Assembly (NCBI GenBank): GCA_017613855.1
Contig: JAGACY010000174.1
Span: forward strand, 1 to 27,121
Length of the DNA: 27,121 bases
Origin: Pseudomonadota bacterium
GTDB lineage: Bacteria > Myxococcota > Bradymonadia > UBA4248
Reading direction: 5' to 3'
Shown here: positions 1 through 9,150 of the stretch, in pieces
Layout of the letters: every line of letters begins with the position of its first letter
Numbering within the stretch: the first letter of the stretch is position 1
Position numbers and translations under genes: made by a program
The notes under the pieces: model-generated
Databases searched by the model: none
Told to the model about the DNA's origin: nothing
Seen by the model: the letters and a program-made list of their open reading frames with translations, nothing else

Positions 1-1231
1 CATGTATTAATGGAATATATTCAATGCCAAAGAGTTGGGAGCGAAGCTCAACCAGATGATTCATTCATAGATAAAAGATATGATAAGCATTGAAGATATA
101 GATTCAAATTCAATCAGAAACATCGTTAAATCGGCTTAAATCAAAGGAATTAAAAATTTTGAGCAAACAAGAGACAGATCTATTAATATAAAGAAGATAA
201 ACTTATCCACGAGGGGGAATGAAGCCGCAAAGGACTCCTGTAAGATGAACAGACAACGAACCAAAGCTTCACCTTTTTTTGCAAAACCGTGCTTCATTCT
301 GAGTGATGCAGAAATCTACAAAACTCATGAGAAAAGCGGTTTTACAGCAGGCCTGATAATTTGGCAGCTGAACGCATCCGGATTGTGATTTGCCAGGCAG
401 CAAGAACAAGACAAAGAAAAGTTTGAGTTGTCCGCTGTGCCAGCATTCGATAGAGGAACCCACGCCTTACAGCGTCGAGCGAAACCTGAACCGAATAAAT
501 TGATTTGGTGGTGATAGGAAGAAACGAGGAGCACCTGGAACATCGGCAGAAGAGATCTTTAGATACTCTTTACCCTGCACAGGTTCAACGTTACTTTCAG
601 CGCCCTGAAGGTTCAACTCAAATTCAGATCATAGATCTTAACTTGCAGCATCCCTTCGAAACCCGCATGTGTATGAATGACACGACAGGTATTTTTACTA
701 ATCCCCAGCCTCCTTAACTGGTGATGGTCAAACTTTAAAACTGATTTTTAGTTTTAGTGTTTCACCTCTGAAAAGTAAAAGTTTAAGTGACTCGTTTCGT
801 TTTCTAGGTATGTAAAGTCTGATTAAAGTCACCACGAACTTTAACCGACTCGATAACAAAGTAATATGTGGCTTTGTATTGCATATCGAGATTCGACATT
901 TCAAAGCCGATCGCGAGGGAGCTCTGCTCGACCTCTAGCGGTCAATTATTAGGGTTAGCACAATCTGATTTATGAGTCAAGAAAAAAAATCAAAAAAAAT
1001 GCATTTGATTTTTTTGCGCTGTTTTTAGAGAACTTCAAAGCCATTCAAATCAAGCATGGAGAGCACTTTTCGCAAGTCATTTTGCGGGTGTGGCCACTTG
1101 GTCACCGTAAAAAATCAGCAAGAAAATATATAAAAATTGCATTCAATTTTTGGGCGCGTCTAGCGACATGCGATCGCATTGTCGCTACGACACGCCTGCG
1201 CGCCTTGCGGCATACGCCGCTACGGCACGCT

Positions 1232-1289
1232 GTCCGCGGCTATTGGTTTCGAGCGACGTGGCTGTCGCAGAAAGCAATACGCCGCGGAC
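1232..1289 (+). repeat. REP-like polarised palindrome, form A
   Basis: The arm GTCCGCGGCTATTG (1232-1245) pairs with CAATACGCCGCGGAC (1275-1289), leaving one unpaired base beside the TATT/AATA core. The loop is 29 bases. It is one copy of the intergenic family described in the findings. Confidence 0.6.
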
Positions 1290-1354
1290 TTTTTTCTGAC
1301 CAAATCAACCGCGTCACAAGCACAATTTATGGGTATGATGCGTCAAAATAGATA

Positions 1355-1415
1355 AAGCCGCCGTATGCAATAGGCGGCTTGACGCCGCGTATTCGCCAAA
1401 AGCGAATAGCGGCGG
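1355..1415 (-). repeat. Two adjacent REP-like palindromes, form B
   Basis: The first hairpin (1355-1380) has a perfect 8-bp stem, AAGCCGCC/GGCGGCTT, around GTATGCAATA. The second (1383-1415) pairs CGCCGCGTATTCGC with GCGAATAGCGGCGG around a 5-base loop. Both carry the core as GTATT...AATAG, the reverse orientation of the 1232 copy. They lie just beyond the terminator of the FHA gene. Confidence 0.6.
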
Positions 1416-1434
1416 CCCTGCGAAAAAAAAAAGC

Positions 1435-1460
1435 AAAAAAAAGCGCCCCAAAGGGCGCTT
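1435..1460 (-). terminator. Rho-independent terminator of the FHA/AgmX gene
   Basis: On the minus strand AAGCGCCC-TTTG-GGGCGCTT forms a perfect 8-bp stem (1441-1460) followed by a run of T. It begins 15 bases past the stop codon at 1476, closing the envelope gene series. Confidence 0.85.
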
Positions 1461-1475
1461 CATGAAACCATCGAA

Positions 1476-3500
1476 TTAATTTGTACTTCCTGCTTCGAAT
1501 ACGAACGGGTATTCGATCTGAACGATACCGCCGCCTTTAGGAGCCGGGAATCTCCAGAATTTAATGGAGTTCACGACGCAATTTTCGACGTTCTTATTCT
1601 TGATGGTCGATTCCTTAACAAGAGCCTTGGTAACGGCGCCCTGCGGCGAAATGAGCCAGACAACGACGACACGACCATTGAGGCCTTTGATCTTGTTCAA
1701 TTCTTTTTCGTAGCAGGCACGGAGCTCACCGGAGTGCTGACGAACGACCTTCTGAATAATACGTTTATCGAGGGCACCGGTGACTTCGGGGTTCTTCATC
1801 TTAACCTGAGGACGTGCCTCACCTTTGGCACCGAGGTTTGCGTTATAACCCTGAGAAGCCGTACGGATAGCGCCGCCGCCGCCGCCGCCGCCAGGGCCGA
1901 AACCACCGGCACCGAAACCGCCCATACCAGCACCACCGCCGCCGGTACCACTGGCACCGAGGCCGTAACCAGCAGATGCAGCCTGAGCGGAAGCATCGAA
2001 GCTCGACCAATCGAGGTTGTCGAGATCCATCGCATTACCGACAGCCAACATGGAGTTCATGGCGTTAGCCTGAGCCAAAAGACCGGTAGCCTGAGCAGCG
2101 CCAACGGCCTCGCCCTTGGACATACCCTTACCTGGTGTAGAAGCATCATTGGCAGCCGTATTGGCAGCAAATGGTGTATCGGGAGCATCCTTGGTAAGTT
2201 CCTGATCTTCTTCGGGCTCTTCTTCTTCAGGCTCTTCTTCTTCCTGCATTTCTTCTTCGGGTTCTTCGACGATGGGTTCTTCAACGACGACAGCGAAACG
2301 CGAAGTATTGAGGATACGGTCAACCATCAAGGCATCGACGCGGTTCGTCGCGAAGAGAATGACCGAGAACAGAGCGAAGTGGATGAGCAGGGAGGCAACC
2401 AAACCGCCGTAATTGGAGGAGGAAAGGCTGAACAGAGGCGCAGCAAAAGGAACGGCATCGACGAAGTGGACGAGGATAGAGACTTCACCGAACACATATT
2501 TTGCGCGTGTCTGGCCATTGACATCACAAGCGAGTGATCCCGGAGGAAGGGGCACGGAGCTGCGTGGAGTACGGAAATCGGCGCTGCTTGCGGAAGCGAA
2601 CGGGATCTTGTTATCGCCGACGAGAACAAATCCATCGTAAGCATTATTGAAGAGCAGTTCCCATTTTCCGCCGATGCACTGAGCCACGGCAATCTTACCG
2701 GCATTGCCCACAACAACTTTATAATTGCAGGTGGAATCACTGCCGACGGTTACCGTCGTACCGCTCGAAGCAGGATACTGATCGATACTGAGGACGGTAT
2801 CGCGCCACACCATGGCAACTTCGAGTTTGCAGTTTCCGGTTTTACCGCGAGCAGAGAGGAAACGGCGTTCGAAGCTTACGGGGCGTTTTTTCTTACGAAT
2901 GATGGTTGTTGCAGGTGCAGAGGTCTGAGCAAATTTACCCATACCGGCAGCAGCCCCCCCACCGAACCCGGCAGCTTTAGCAGCGGGTCTGGCAGCAGCA
3001 GGAACGCCAGGAACAGACGGAGCGGCAGGAGCGACCGGTGCTGCAGGAGCAGCGGGGGCAGCGGGTGCGGCTGGCGCGTGAGCAGCAGGACTGGGCTCTG
3101 CGGCTGCCATTTCCTGCAAAACGGGCGTAGGAACTGAGAGTGTCGCATGATCGCCATCTTCACCATCCATCTCGCTCAACTCGCTGATGCCCATATCCAT
3201 TACATCTTCGACCACGAGACGAACCGAAACCTGACCAAAACGCAAAATCGCACCGTTTGTCACGATAACGGGTTTTGTCGACTCAACTTTCTGCTGGTTG
3301 ACAAAAGTGCCTGTCTGGCTGATACGATCCGAAAGTTTATAACCGTTAGCAACTTTCTCGAGTACAGCATGTACACGCGAAACAGAGTCGTCATTCAGGC
3401 AGAGTTCGCAGCTCGCATTTTTACCGATGCGAATGGGATTGGCATTGCACTCTACGACCTGAAGAACCTCATAATTAGGTCCAAGAACCTCAAATTTCAT
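1476..3500 (-). CDS. FHA domain - transmembrane - AgmX/PglI C-terminal domain protein (GltG-like)
   Basis: A 674-aa bitopic inner-membrane protein. Residues 1-97 form an FHA phosphothreonine-binding domain (IRIGK at 23-27, VSRVH at 40-44, TGTFVN at 63-68). An Ala/Pro-rich linker (132-178) leads to a second beta-rich segment (220-345). A single transmembrane helix lies near 366-386. A Glu-rich stretch (407-432) and a Gly-rich stretch (517-544) follow. The C-terminus (575-670) fits the AgmX/PglI (myxo_SS_tail) TonB-like domain, including its two cysteines (596 in RACYEKEL and 641 in ENCVVNSIKFW). This layout matches Myxococcus GltG: FHA in the cytoplasm, TonB-like tail in the periplasm. The family is known to link envelope complexes to inner-membrane motors; a gliding role here is inference. 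The start is supported by a GAGGA ribosome site 7 bases upstream. It is the last gene of the minus-strand series, with a terminator directly after it. Confidence 0.85.
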   Translation of the reverse strand: MKFEVLGPNYEVLQVVECNANPIRIGKNASCELCLNDDSVSRVHAVLEKVANGYKLSDRISQTGTFVNQQKVESTKPVIVTNGAILRFGQVSVRLVVEDVMDMGISELSEMDGEDGDHATLSVPTPVLQEMAAAEPSPAAHAPAAPAAPAAPAAPVAPAAPSVPGVPAAARPAAKAAGFGGGAAAGMGKFAQTSAPATTIIRKKKRPVSFERRFLSARGKTGNCKLEVAMVWRDTVLSIDQYPASSGTTVTVGSDSTCNYKVVVGNAGKIAVAQCIGGKWELLFNNAYDGFVLVGDNKIPFASASSADFRTPRSSVPLPPGSLACDVNGQTRAKYVFGEVSILVHFVDAVPFAAPLFSLSSSNYGGLVASLLIHFALFSVILFATNRVDALMVDRILNTSRFAVVVEEPIVEEPEEEMQEEEEPEEEEPEEDQELTKDAPDTPFAANTAANDASTPGKGMSKGEAVGAAQATGLLAQANAMNSMLAVGNAMDLDNLDWSSFDASAQAASAGYGLGASGTGGGGAGMGGFGAGGFGPGGGGGGGAIRTASQGYNANLGAKGEARPQVKMKNPEVTGALDKRIIQKVVRQHSGELRACYEKELNKIKGLNGRVVVVWLISPQGAVTKALVKESTIKNKNVENCVVNSIKFWRFPAPKGGGIVQIEYPFVFEAGSTN

Positions 3501-3596
3501 TATTTTATCCTCATCTCTTGCGTCAAAAAACAGCGCACGCCCACCTGATACCTGTCAGGCATTTTCAGTGGATTACCAATTATTCTTAAAGAGGGT

Positions 3597-3833
3597 TTAG
3601 AGTTCGTCTACGGTTTTACGCATTTCATCGACGAAATCTTCACGGGCCTTGATCAAGCTCGACAGCTCATCGAGTTCCTTGACATTGATGTTCGTGGAAT
3701 TTGGAACCATCAAGTCACCTTCGATACGGTCATCTTCGAAACTGATCGTCTGCATTTTGGCGTCCTGTGCGAAGGCTGAACTGCTGCCCAGAATGACACC
3801 CAAAACGACTGCTGCACCGATTAATTTTTTCAT
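3597..3833 (-). CDS. Small secreted protein, 78 aa
   Basis: I chose the Met at 3833 because GGAG lies 7 bases upstream and a clean signal peptide follows (MKKLIGAAVVLGVIL, cleavage after AFA near residue 22). The reading frame stays open upstream, but that extension has no ribosome site. The mature part of about 56 residues is charged, with ISFEDDRIEGDLMVP and a predicted helix ending RKTVDEL. I recall similar short signal-peptide proteins beside FHA/AgmX genes in myxobacteria, but cannot name a family. It sits 96 bases upstream of the FHA/AgmX gene, so a periplasmic partner of that complex is a fair guess. Confidence 0.7.
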   Translation of the reverse strand: MKKLIGAAVVLGVILGSSSAFAQDAKMQTISFEDDRIEGDLMVPNSTNINVKELDELSSLIKAREDFVDEMRKTVDEL

Positions 3834-3867
3834 AGTATTTCTCCTTATATGAGACACCCCCAAGTAT

Positions 3868-3896
3868 CTCATAACACATTTTTGTTTATCTGACAA
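3868..3896 (-). promoter_or_regulatory. Putative sigma70-type promoter for the small secreted protein
   Basis: On the minus strand TTGTCA (3891-3896) and TATGAG (3868-3873) are 17 bases apart, about 35 bases upstream of the ATG at 3833. The -35 is good and the -10 imperfect. It suggests the small gene and the FHA gene can be transcribed separately from the gene at 6113. Confidence 0.4.
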
Positions 3897-3944
3897 GACA
3901 GACATTTTTGAGAGCGGAAAGCACATCCTGACCGCGCCGTGCCA

Positions 3945-6113
3945 TTATTTGGCATCGGGCTTTTTAATGCGGTCATAACCGGTTTGTTTGAGTGTAAATG
4001 TACCCTTGCCATCCAAGCCGACATCAAAGGTATATTTACGCGAAGGCTGAAGTTCCTGAGCCTGGCCGCCGCGAACCGGACGCAGATTGGAATCGCTTCC
4101 GGTAGCGCCCAGGAATTCCCAGTCGGGACCTGAAGGAACCGTGCTTTCCTGCGTCATATCCGGGCAAACCAATTCACCGGCACGGCGCATGCAGACGCGC
4201 AGGCCTTCTTCGGCTGAATTGAATTTCACGATGGACTCGCCAATGGATTCACGCAGAAGGTTGGTATCGAGATTGAGCGATCCGAAGCCATCGGGAATCA
4301 CGGAAACCTGAAGCGGCAGACGCTGATCATGGGTAATGTAGTATTCGATAATATCACCCGGCTGAACGGTCGCCACAATCGGGCGAACGTAATCCTGGCC
4401 GCCGGTCGAAATTTTAAGGCCATAGGGTTTAGAGGAAGGAGCGAACTTCTTAAGTGAAGCTTTTGCGCCCATCAGCGCGCTGTCTTCAGGAACGAGAGCG
4501 GGAATCGTCACCATCGTATCAGCAGAAACCGGCCAAATCAGATGCATGTGCTTGGCGAAGCCCGGTTTTTCGATGGTCAGGATATGGGGACGTCCGAGCA
4601 CAACTTCCGAAACTGCCGATGGGAAATTGCCGATGGCACGACCATCCAGCATGGCTTTGAGGCCGACGCCCTGATTGCTGGTATCTGTCAGACGGAAATC
4701 GATTCTCCCTTTGAGATAGAGGGTGTCCGGAATCATTTCGATTTCGATGGTACCGGTGACATCGGATTTTGAATCAAAAGTCTTGAAGAATGGCACCATA
4801 CCATCCGCATACGCCATAATGGTATTGCGGTGATTCGAAACAAATTCAAAGCTTCCGGTCGGCGAAACCTCGACACCGTTGATAAAGATCGTGCTGGCAC
4901 CACCCGCCTTGATATTGACAGGATAGGTGCTGAGATGGACCTTTTCGATAACAGGCTTCGGCACTTCAACCACCTGTTCCTGCTGTTTCTGTTGTTCGGC
5001 CTGAATTTCAGCTTCAGACGGACCGCTGAAAGCCAGGAAATAAATCCCGACACCGGCCAGGCCAAGGATAATAATAATAATGATAGCCAAAACAGGCCCG
5101 CCGGAATTTTTCTGCTGTGTCAAACCGGAATTGCCGTACATTTCCATTAACTCCCTTTGTTTTGCACGCCGTTGTTCAGCCTCGATCTGCTGCTGCTGAA
5201 GCGTATACTGCTCATATTCCATACGTTCTTCGGGGGTCATCGACTCGAGAATGGCCATCATCTGTTCTTCATCAGAGAGCTCGCGCTGAGGGGCAGCAGG
5301 CTGTGCGTAAGCAACCGGTGCCTGAGGTGCCTGAGCCGCAGGTGCTGCATAAGCGGCGGGGGGCATCTGTACGGATGGCGCTGCGGGAGCCGCGGGTGGC
5401 ATCTGACCAGAAGGTCTTGCGGGAGCCGCAGGCGGCATCTGGACAGAAGGCGATGCTGGTGCAGCAGGCGGCATCTGAACCGATGGTGATGCATGCGAAG
5501 CCGCAGGCATCTGGCTGGATGGGCTGGCTGGTGAAGAACTCGGCATTGCCCCCGTCCCGGGAATCGGGATCGGCTTGGAAACCGGCGTCGCAGCCAACGC
5601 TGCCGCCATTTCGGCATTCATAAACGGGGACTCGACCATTTCTGTCTTTGACGATTCATCGGAAGGCATATCAATCGCCATGGTTTCATCCGACGGGGCT
5701 GCCACACCAGCAGATGCACCACGAATAATGGGTACGCGCTGAGAAGGAATATTAAAGTCCGATGCAGACGTAATTGATGATGAACGATTAGTCACTGTCG
5801 TCATCTCATCATCAAGCGCCATCAAATCATCCAACGACTCTGCAATCGAACGGTTCTCGGAGGTCACATAACCTGAACCAGCTTCTTCCGGTACATTGTC
5901 CCAACCATCGATGCCACCCACTGCTGCAAGTATATCGTCTGCAGAACGGATATCGGTTGGCTCATCCTGTGTGATGAAATCCAACGCCTCCATTTCGGAT
6001 ATGGCACTCGAATTCTGATTGCGATTCAGCGCACCAATTTTAGGAATGCTGGGAAGGCTTGCGCCATGAATACTTGGCATATTCTTACCCGACTTAACTC
6101 TATATTCACCCAT
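3945..6113 (-). CDS. Bitopic membrane protein with Pro/Ala repeats and periplasmic PEGA-like region
   Basis: A 722-aa protein. Residues 1-275 are low-complexity and probably disordered, including six repeats of about 12 residues resembling PSVQMPPAAPA (195-260). A Gln/Glu-rich helical stretch (280-325) precedes one transmembrane helix near 339-363 (VLAIIIIIILGLAGV). The remaining 360 residues are predicted periplasmic; 390-470 (INVKAGG-like, FINGVEVSPTGSFEF) resembles PEGA-type beta domains, but this is not certain. The place and topology recall AgmX/GltJ-type linkers, yet there is no AgmX C-terminal domain, zinc finger or GYF motif. It is not a recognised named family. AGAAGG lies 9 bases before the ATG. 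It follows the TPR gene and its terminator, and precedes the small secreted protein. Confidence 0.75.
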   Translation of the reverse strand: MGEYRVKSGKNMPSIHGASLPSIPKIGALNRNQNSSAISEMEALDFITQDEPTDIRSADDILAAVGGIDGWDNVPEEAGSGYVTSENRSIAESLDDLMALDDEMTTVTNRSSSITSASDFNIPSQRVPIIRGASAGVAAPSDETMAIDMPSDESSKTEMVESPFMNAEMAAALAATPVSKPIPIPGTGAMPSSSPASPSSQMPAASHASPSVQMPPAAPASPSVQMPPAAPARPSGQMPPAAPAAPSVQMPPAAYAAPAAQAPQAPVAYAQPAAPQRELSDEEQMMAILESMTPEERMEYEQYTLQQQQIEAEQRRAKQRELMEMYGNSGLTQQKNSGGPVLAIIIIIILGLAGVGIYFLAFSGPSEAEIQAEQQKQQEQVVEVPKPVIEKVHLSTYPVNIKAGGASTIFINGVEVSPTGSFEFVSNHRNTIMAYADGMVPFFKTFDSKSDVTGTIEIEMIPDTLYLKGRIDFRLTDTSNQGVGLKAMLDGRAIGNFPSAVSEVVLGRPHILTIEKPGFAKHMHLIWPVSADTMVTIPALVPEDSALMGAKASLKKFAPSSKPYGLKISTGGQDYVRPIVATVQPGDIIEYYITHDQRLPLQVSVIPDGFGSLNLDTNLLRESIGESIVKFNSAEEGLRVCMRRAGELVCPDMTQESTVPSGPDWEFLGATGSDSNLRPVRGGQAQELQPSRKYTFDVGLDGKGTFTLKQTGYDRIKKPDAK
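5334..5531 (-). repeat. In-frame Pro/Ala tandem repeat
   Basis: Six imperfect units of 36 bases encode variants of PSVQMPPAAPA (residues 195-260 of the bitopic protein). Third-position drift between units indicates an old repeat rather than a recent slippage tract. Confidence 0.75.
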
Positions 6114-6450
6114 AATGACTAACCTTCTTTAAAAAAATTCGCCAATGAACGTGCAAAGCGTCGGCGCATCATGCCACAAAGCACAATTTCATTCAAGTCG
6201 AATGCGATCTCAAATTGTTTGGATTTGTTGCCGCGGCTATTTGGCGTAAGCCAAATACGCCTGCGGCGCGCCGCTATTAACATACGCGGCGCATGCCTGT
6301 TTCGGATCACCACATCCGCATTTCAATTCACATACATTGAAATTGGATGTCTTGAAAAAGAAGATATGAATTGAGCTTATAGCCTATAGCTGACAACGCA
6401 TTTACGTGAGTTTCAGATTTCTGACCTACACCCAAATGATTTTTAAAGTC
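6114..6450. other. Intergenic spacer with two REP-like palindromes
   Basis: No gene is supported here. It holds two palindromes at 6231-6292 and a 7-bp inverted repeat TTTCAAT/ATTGAAA (6321-6342). No convincing promoter for the gene at 6113 was found. Confidence 0.5.
6231..6292 (+). repeat. Two adjacent REP-like palindromes, form A
   Basis: Positions 6231-6266 pair around GCTATTTGGC and GCCAAATACG with a 4-base loop. Positions 6268-6292 pair GCGCCGC with GCGGCGC around TATTAACATAC. Both have the GC-TATT...ATA-CGC polarity. Confidence 0.6.
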
Positions 6451-6480
6451 AAAAAAAAGCCTCAGCAATTTGCTGAGGCT
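6451..6480 (-). terminator. Rho-independent terminator of the TPR gene
   Basis: On the minus strand AGCCTCAGCA pairs perfectly with TGCTGAGGCT around a 3-base loop and is followed by eight T. It lies about 25 bases past the TPR gene stop at 6506. Confidence 0.9.
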
Positions 6481-6505
6481 TTGAAACTCATTTCAACACA
6501 CCGAA

Positions 6506-8254
6506 CTAACGGCCGCAGCGTGAAGAAATATAATACCAGTAATAGCCGAGTTCATCCTTCCAATACTCACCATCGAACTTCCAGAAGAGATGCTCATCAT
6601 CGGCTCCCATAACCTCATCGATTTGACGTTCAAATTCGAGCAGGGCATTGGGATCCTGTTCCATCAGCTCAACACGTGCATCATATTTTTCAGTTGTTTC
6701 AATTTCGATATCGAGTGCACGGTTGGAGAGGTCACGAAGTTCTTCCTGGAGTCTTTCGAGACGCGATTTACCTTTCTTACCAGCTTCAACGACGGAGAGC
6801 ATGCGGGCAGCTTCCAATTCCTGGATCATGGTCTGTCCAAGCGAGGATCCCGAAAGTGTAGGATCTTTCTGAATGGTAGCTTTTTCATCATCGAGCATAT
6901 CGATGTAGGCAAGTCCGCGTCGAAGTTCACGGTCCTGAACGGAAGCTTCAAGGATCAGCTGCAGAGTAGGATCGTAGGATTCTCTGTCAGCGCTCTGAAC
7001 CATGTGAAGGAAGTCATAAACTTCTTCGGGCTGGAACAGACGGGAAACGAGGGTGTCGACTTGTTTTTTCATCGGATCGTAAGTAGCCTTGTAATCCGAA
7101 AGGATGTCGACGACGCGATCATAGTGGCAGTTGGTGTAATAAATCGTTGCCTGGAGGAGTCGTGCTTCGGGATAGTATTTATCGCTAAAATACGGGCTGT
7201 TCAGGGTCAGGAGCAAACCGAGTGCCTTACCAAAATTGTCTACGCGATAGTAAGCCCAACTTGCTTCAAAGAGTGCATCCAGCCACATGCGGCTGTCACG
7301 CGAGAAAGCATTGTAATATTTAATGGAAGTAGACCAGCTGTTGGCAGCCTTTTCACGTTCACCCATTTTCCACAGTGTGGAACCGACCTGGTAGAACACG
7401 CGGGCGAGTGCAGCATAGGTATATTCACGAAGACGTGCTTCATCTTTTGTCAGACCTTCCGCGGAAGTCGACTTGGTATCGAGCCAGCGCAAAACCTCTT
7501 TAAAGGAATCGAGTGCGGGCTGACCTTTATTCTGACGAACATAGGTTACGCCTTCGAGGTAACGCGATTTGGGATACAGCGGGCTGTCCTGTGCAACCGA
7601 ACCGACGAAGAATACGACGTCATCGAGTTTAGATTCACGATAAGCAGCCATAGCGAGGAGATAGCCGACTTCGGAGGTCAAAGCCGCCGGAACCTCTGCA
7701 GGGAATTTATCCAGATAGTTCTCATAAATACGGGCATATCTTCTCGGTTCACCGGGAAGCACACGTCCGATCAGAACCAGGTAATTCAGCGACAGGTCGA
7801 ATTCTTTTGAGCTTGGTCCCTGGGAAACGACCATATCAAAATGGTTCAGAGCCGACTGATAAAACTTGGCTTCGTAGAGGGCACGTCCCAATTCATAATG
7901 AAGCTGAGCGGACATACCAACAGAAGCAGTGTCACCGGCAGCAATCGTGTCATTCAGGAGCTGGGCTGCCTGAATGTAATTACCAGATTCGATCATTGCC
8001 TGGGCTTGTGTATAGTTAGCATACGCACCTGAGCTTGTATCGATCACGGCTGGTGCTGCGGGAGTGGCAGCGCCGCCCTCAGACCCAAAATCGAGCCCGC
8101 CACCTGATTCCTCAGCTGATCCTGAATTCTCAGTTGACCCCTCATCACCAAAATCCAAACCACCATCCTGAGCCTGTGCACTTAATGGTGCAAACATCAT
8201 TGCACCAGCGATTAACACTGCACTTAAGCCTAGCTTCCCACTCTTCAGATGCAT
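6506..8254 (-). CDS. Secreted TPR-repeat protein (Glt-like periplasmic component)
   Basis: 582 aa. The signal peptide (residues 1-28) ends in AQA with cleavage before QDGG. A duplicated acidic motif GGLDFG appears at about 31 and 53. Residues 75-450 are helical repeats of TPR type (AQAMIESGNYIQAAQLL, LHYELGRALYEAKFYQSAL, ALFEASWAYYRVDNFGKAL). Residues 480-550 look like a coiled coil, and the tail is aromatic (FWKFDGEYWKDELGYYWYY). I recall that tail type from TPR proteins near myxobacterial gliding and envelope genes (GltD/GltE/AgmK group), but exact orthology cannot be set by eye. AAGGAG lies 8 bases upstream of the ATG. It has its own promoter at 8344-8372 and a strong terminator, so it may be transcribed alone. 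Confidence 0.8.
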   Translation of the reverse strand: MHLKSGKLGLSAVLIAGAMMFAPLSAQAQDGGLDFGDEGSTENSGSAEESGGGLDFGSEGGAATPAAPAVIDTSSGAYANYTQAQAMIESGNYIQAAQLLNDTIAAGDTASVGMSAQLHYELGRALYEAKFYQSALNHFDMVVSQGPSSKEFDLSLNYLVLIGRVLPGEPRRYARIYENYLDKFPAEVPAALTSEVGYLLAMAAYRESKLDDVVFFVGSVAQDSPLYPKSRYLEGVTYVRQNKGQPALDSFKEVLRWLDTKSTSAEGLTKDEARLREYTYAALARVFYQVGSTLWKMGEREKAANSWSTSIKYYNAFSRDSRMWLDALFEASWAYYRVDNFGKALGLLLTLNSPYFSDKYYPEARLLQATIYYTNCHYDRVVDILSDYKATYDPMKKQVDTLVSRLFQPEEVYDFLHMVQSADRESYDPTLQLILEASVQDRELRRGLAYIDMLDDEKATIQKDPTLSGSSLGQTMIQELEAARMLSVVEAGKKGKSRLERLQEELRDLSNRALDIEIETTEKYDARVELMEQDPNALLEFERQIDEVMGADDEHLFWKFDGEYWKDELGYYWYYISSRCGR

Positions 8255-8343
8255 ACCTATGTCTCCTTAGCTATCAGCACCACGCTGATGACCTCATTGC
8301 AAAAACTGGTATTAAGCTGCCGTAATTTCTACGTCGCAGTTTC

Positions 8344-8372
8344 TTTTAACATGTAAAGACATCGTTTGTCAA
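8344..8372 (-). promoter_or_regulatory. Putative sigma70-type promoter for the TPR gene
   Basis: On the minus strand TTGACA (8367-8372, consensus) and TTAAAA (8344-8349) are exactly 17 bases apart, about 90 bases upstream of the TPR start. It begins just after the tcdA stop, separating the TPR gene from the upstream operon. Confidence 0.6.
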
Positions 8373-8373
8373 T

Positions 8374-9150
8374 CTATGCCTTAACGAAATTATCCCGTTC
8401 ATTATTCTCAGCGGCAATCAGATTCAGACACTCGGCCGCAACCCTGAGTCCGAAAGTCCCCGTAACCGTAATCAGGCTGCCCAATACCGGCCTGGCAATT
8501 TTCTGTTTATCGTCCCGAAGCTGCTGGGGACGATGCGTTTCCTTCTGTGCCGGCTCCCTCGAATAGACACATCCTACACCTTGCGTAATCCCAAACATAC
8601 GAAGACGCCTTCTTACTTCCCGTGCCAGCGGGCAGATTTCGGTCTGCGATATATCCGCAAAACTCACTTCCGAAGGCCTCATTTTTCTAGCAGCCCCCAT
8701 ACTCGATATGATTGGAATGCCTGTCCTGACACAATGCACGATCAACTCGACTTTTGCATCGATCGTATCAATTGCATCCACAATAACATCCGGACGTCTG
8801 CCATCTGCAAATGGGGCATCCACCACACCGACATTGGATGCATCCACAACAGCCTTAACGCATTCGACCGTGATACCCGGATGAATGGCACACAGATGTT
8901 CTTTTCCTACAGAAACCTTGTACATTCCCAAGGTCTTTTCATCTGCACCGATCTGGCGGTTGATGTGATGAACCGCATAGATATCACCATCTACCAAACG
9001 AAAAAAGCCCACGCCGCTGCGGGCCAGTGCTTCGGCAGCAAAGCTGCCGACCGCACCATACCCCACAATACATACGTGAGCATCCGCAAAGCGCGCCAGT
9101 GTTTTCTCGCCCACCAGCACGCTCACCCGCGAAAATCTTCCGTCACACAT
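8374..9150 (-). CDS. tcdA: tRNA threonylcarbamoyladenosine dehydratase (TcdA/CsdL, ThiF-like E1 fold)
   Basis: 258 aa, normal for the family. TcdA uses ATP to cyclise t6A37 in ANN-decoding tRNAs to ct6A. The nucleotide loop GYGAVG (30-35), the acidic residue in LVDGD (52-56), NRQIGA (64-69) and the DAIDTIDAK segment (125-133) fit the family, as does the C-terminal GSLITVTGTFGLRVA (224-238), matching the TcdA signature around ATFG. The initiating ATG shares its A with the last base of the stop codon of the OmpA-type lipoprotein gene (TAATG). The two are therefore translationally coupled, an odd pairing of tRNA modification with an envelope protein. The absence of JAB, E2 or ubiquitin-like neighbours argues against a Bil or CBASS-type conjugation system. 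Confidence 0.85.
   Translation of the reverse strand: MCDGRFSRVSVLVGEKTLARFADAHVCIVGYGAVGSFAAEALARSGVGFFRLVDGDIYAVHHINRQIGADEKTLGMYKVSVGKEHLCAIHPGITVECVKAVVDASNVGVVDAPFADGRRPDVIVDAIDTIDAKVELIVHCVRTGIPIISSMGAARKMRPSEVSFADISQTEICPLAREVRRRLRMFGITQGVGCVYSREPAQKETHRPQQLRDDKQKIARPVLGSLITVTGTFGLRVAAECLNLIAAENNERDNFVKA

Larger units (their letters stand above)
1..1434. other. Long gene-free region at left edge
   Basis: No open reading frame here has coding character that I trust: candidates are short, mutually overlapping and lack ribosome binding sites. The first 250 bases are AT-rich and contain one 8/9 DnaA-box-like TTATCCACG near 203-211. The stretch 1180-1420 is GC-rich and made of imperfect palindromes listed separately. 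No tRNA, tmRNA or RNase P signature was recognised. It could hold a degraded gene or an unrecognised structured RNA. Confidence 0.5.

Noticed and set aside
505..717. 70-aa plus-strand reading frame in the left gene-free region
   Set aside because: It would start at TTG without a ribosome site, overlaps other short frames, and matches no recognisable domain.
986..1012. AT-rich hairpin AAAATCAAA/TTTGATTTT as a terminator
   Set aside because: The stem is all weak pairs and no gene ends nearby, so it is probably a product of A/T runs.
1082..1351. 89-aa plus-strand reading frame rich in Arg and Ala
   Set aside because: It is created by the GC-rich palindromes at 1232-1289 and has no ribosome site or domain.
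1734..2537. 267-aa plus-strand frame opposite the FHA gene
   Set aside because: It is antisense to the low-complexity Gly/Glu/Ala coding region and its composition mirrors those repeats.
6590..7810. 406-aa plus-strand frame opposite the TPR gene
   Set aside because: It is an antisense shadow caused by codon bias; the minus-strand protein has a signal peptide, repeats, promoter and terminator.
8374..9150. E1-like ThiF protein as part of a bacterial ubiquitin-like antiphage system
   Set aside because: It fits TcdA over its whole length, and there is no E2, JAB peptidase or ubiquitin-like gene nearby.
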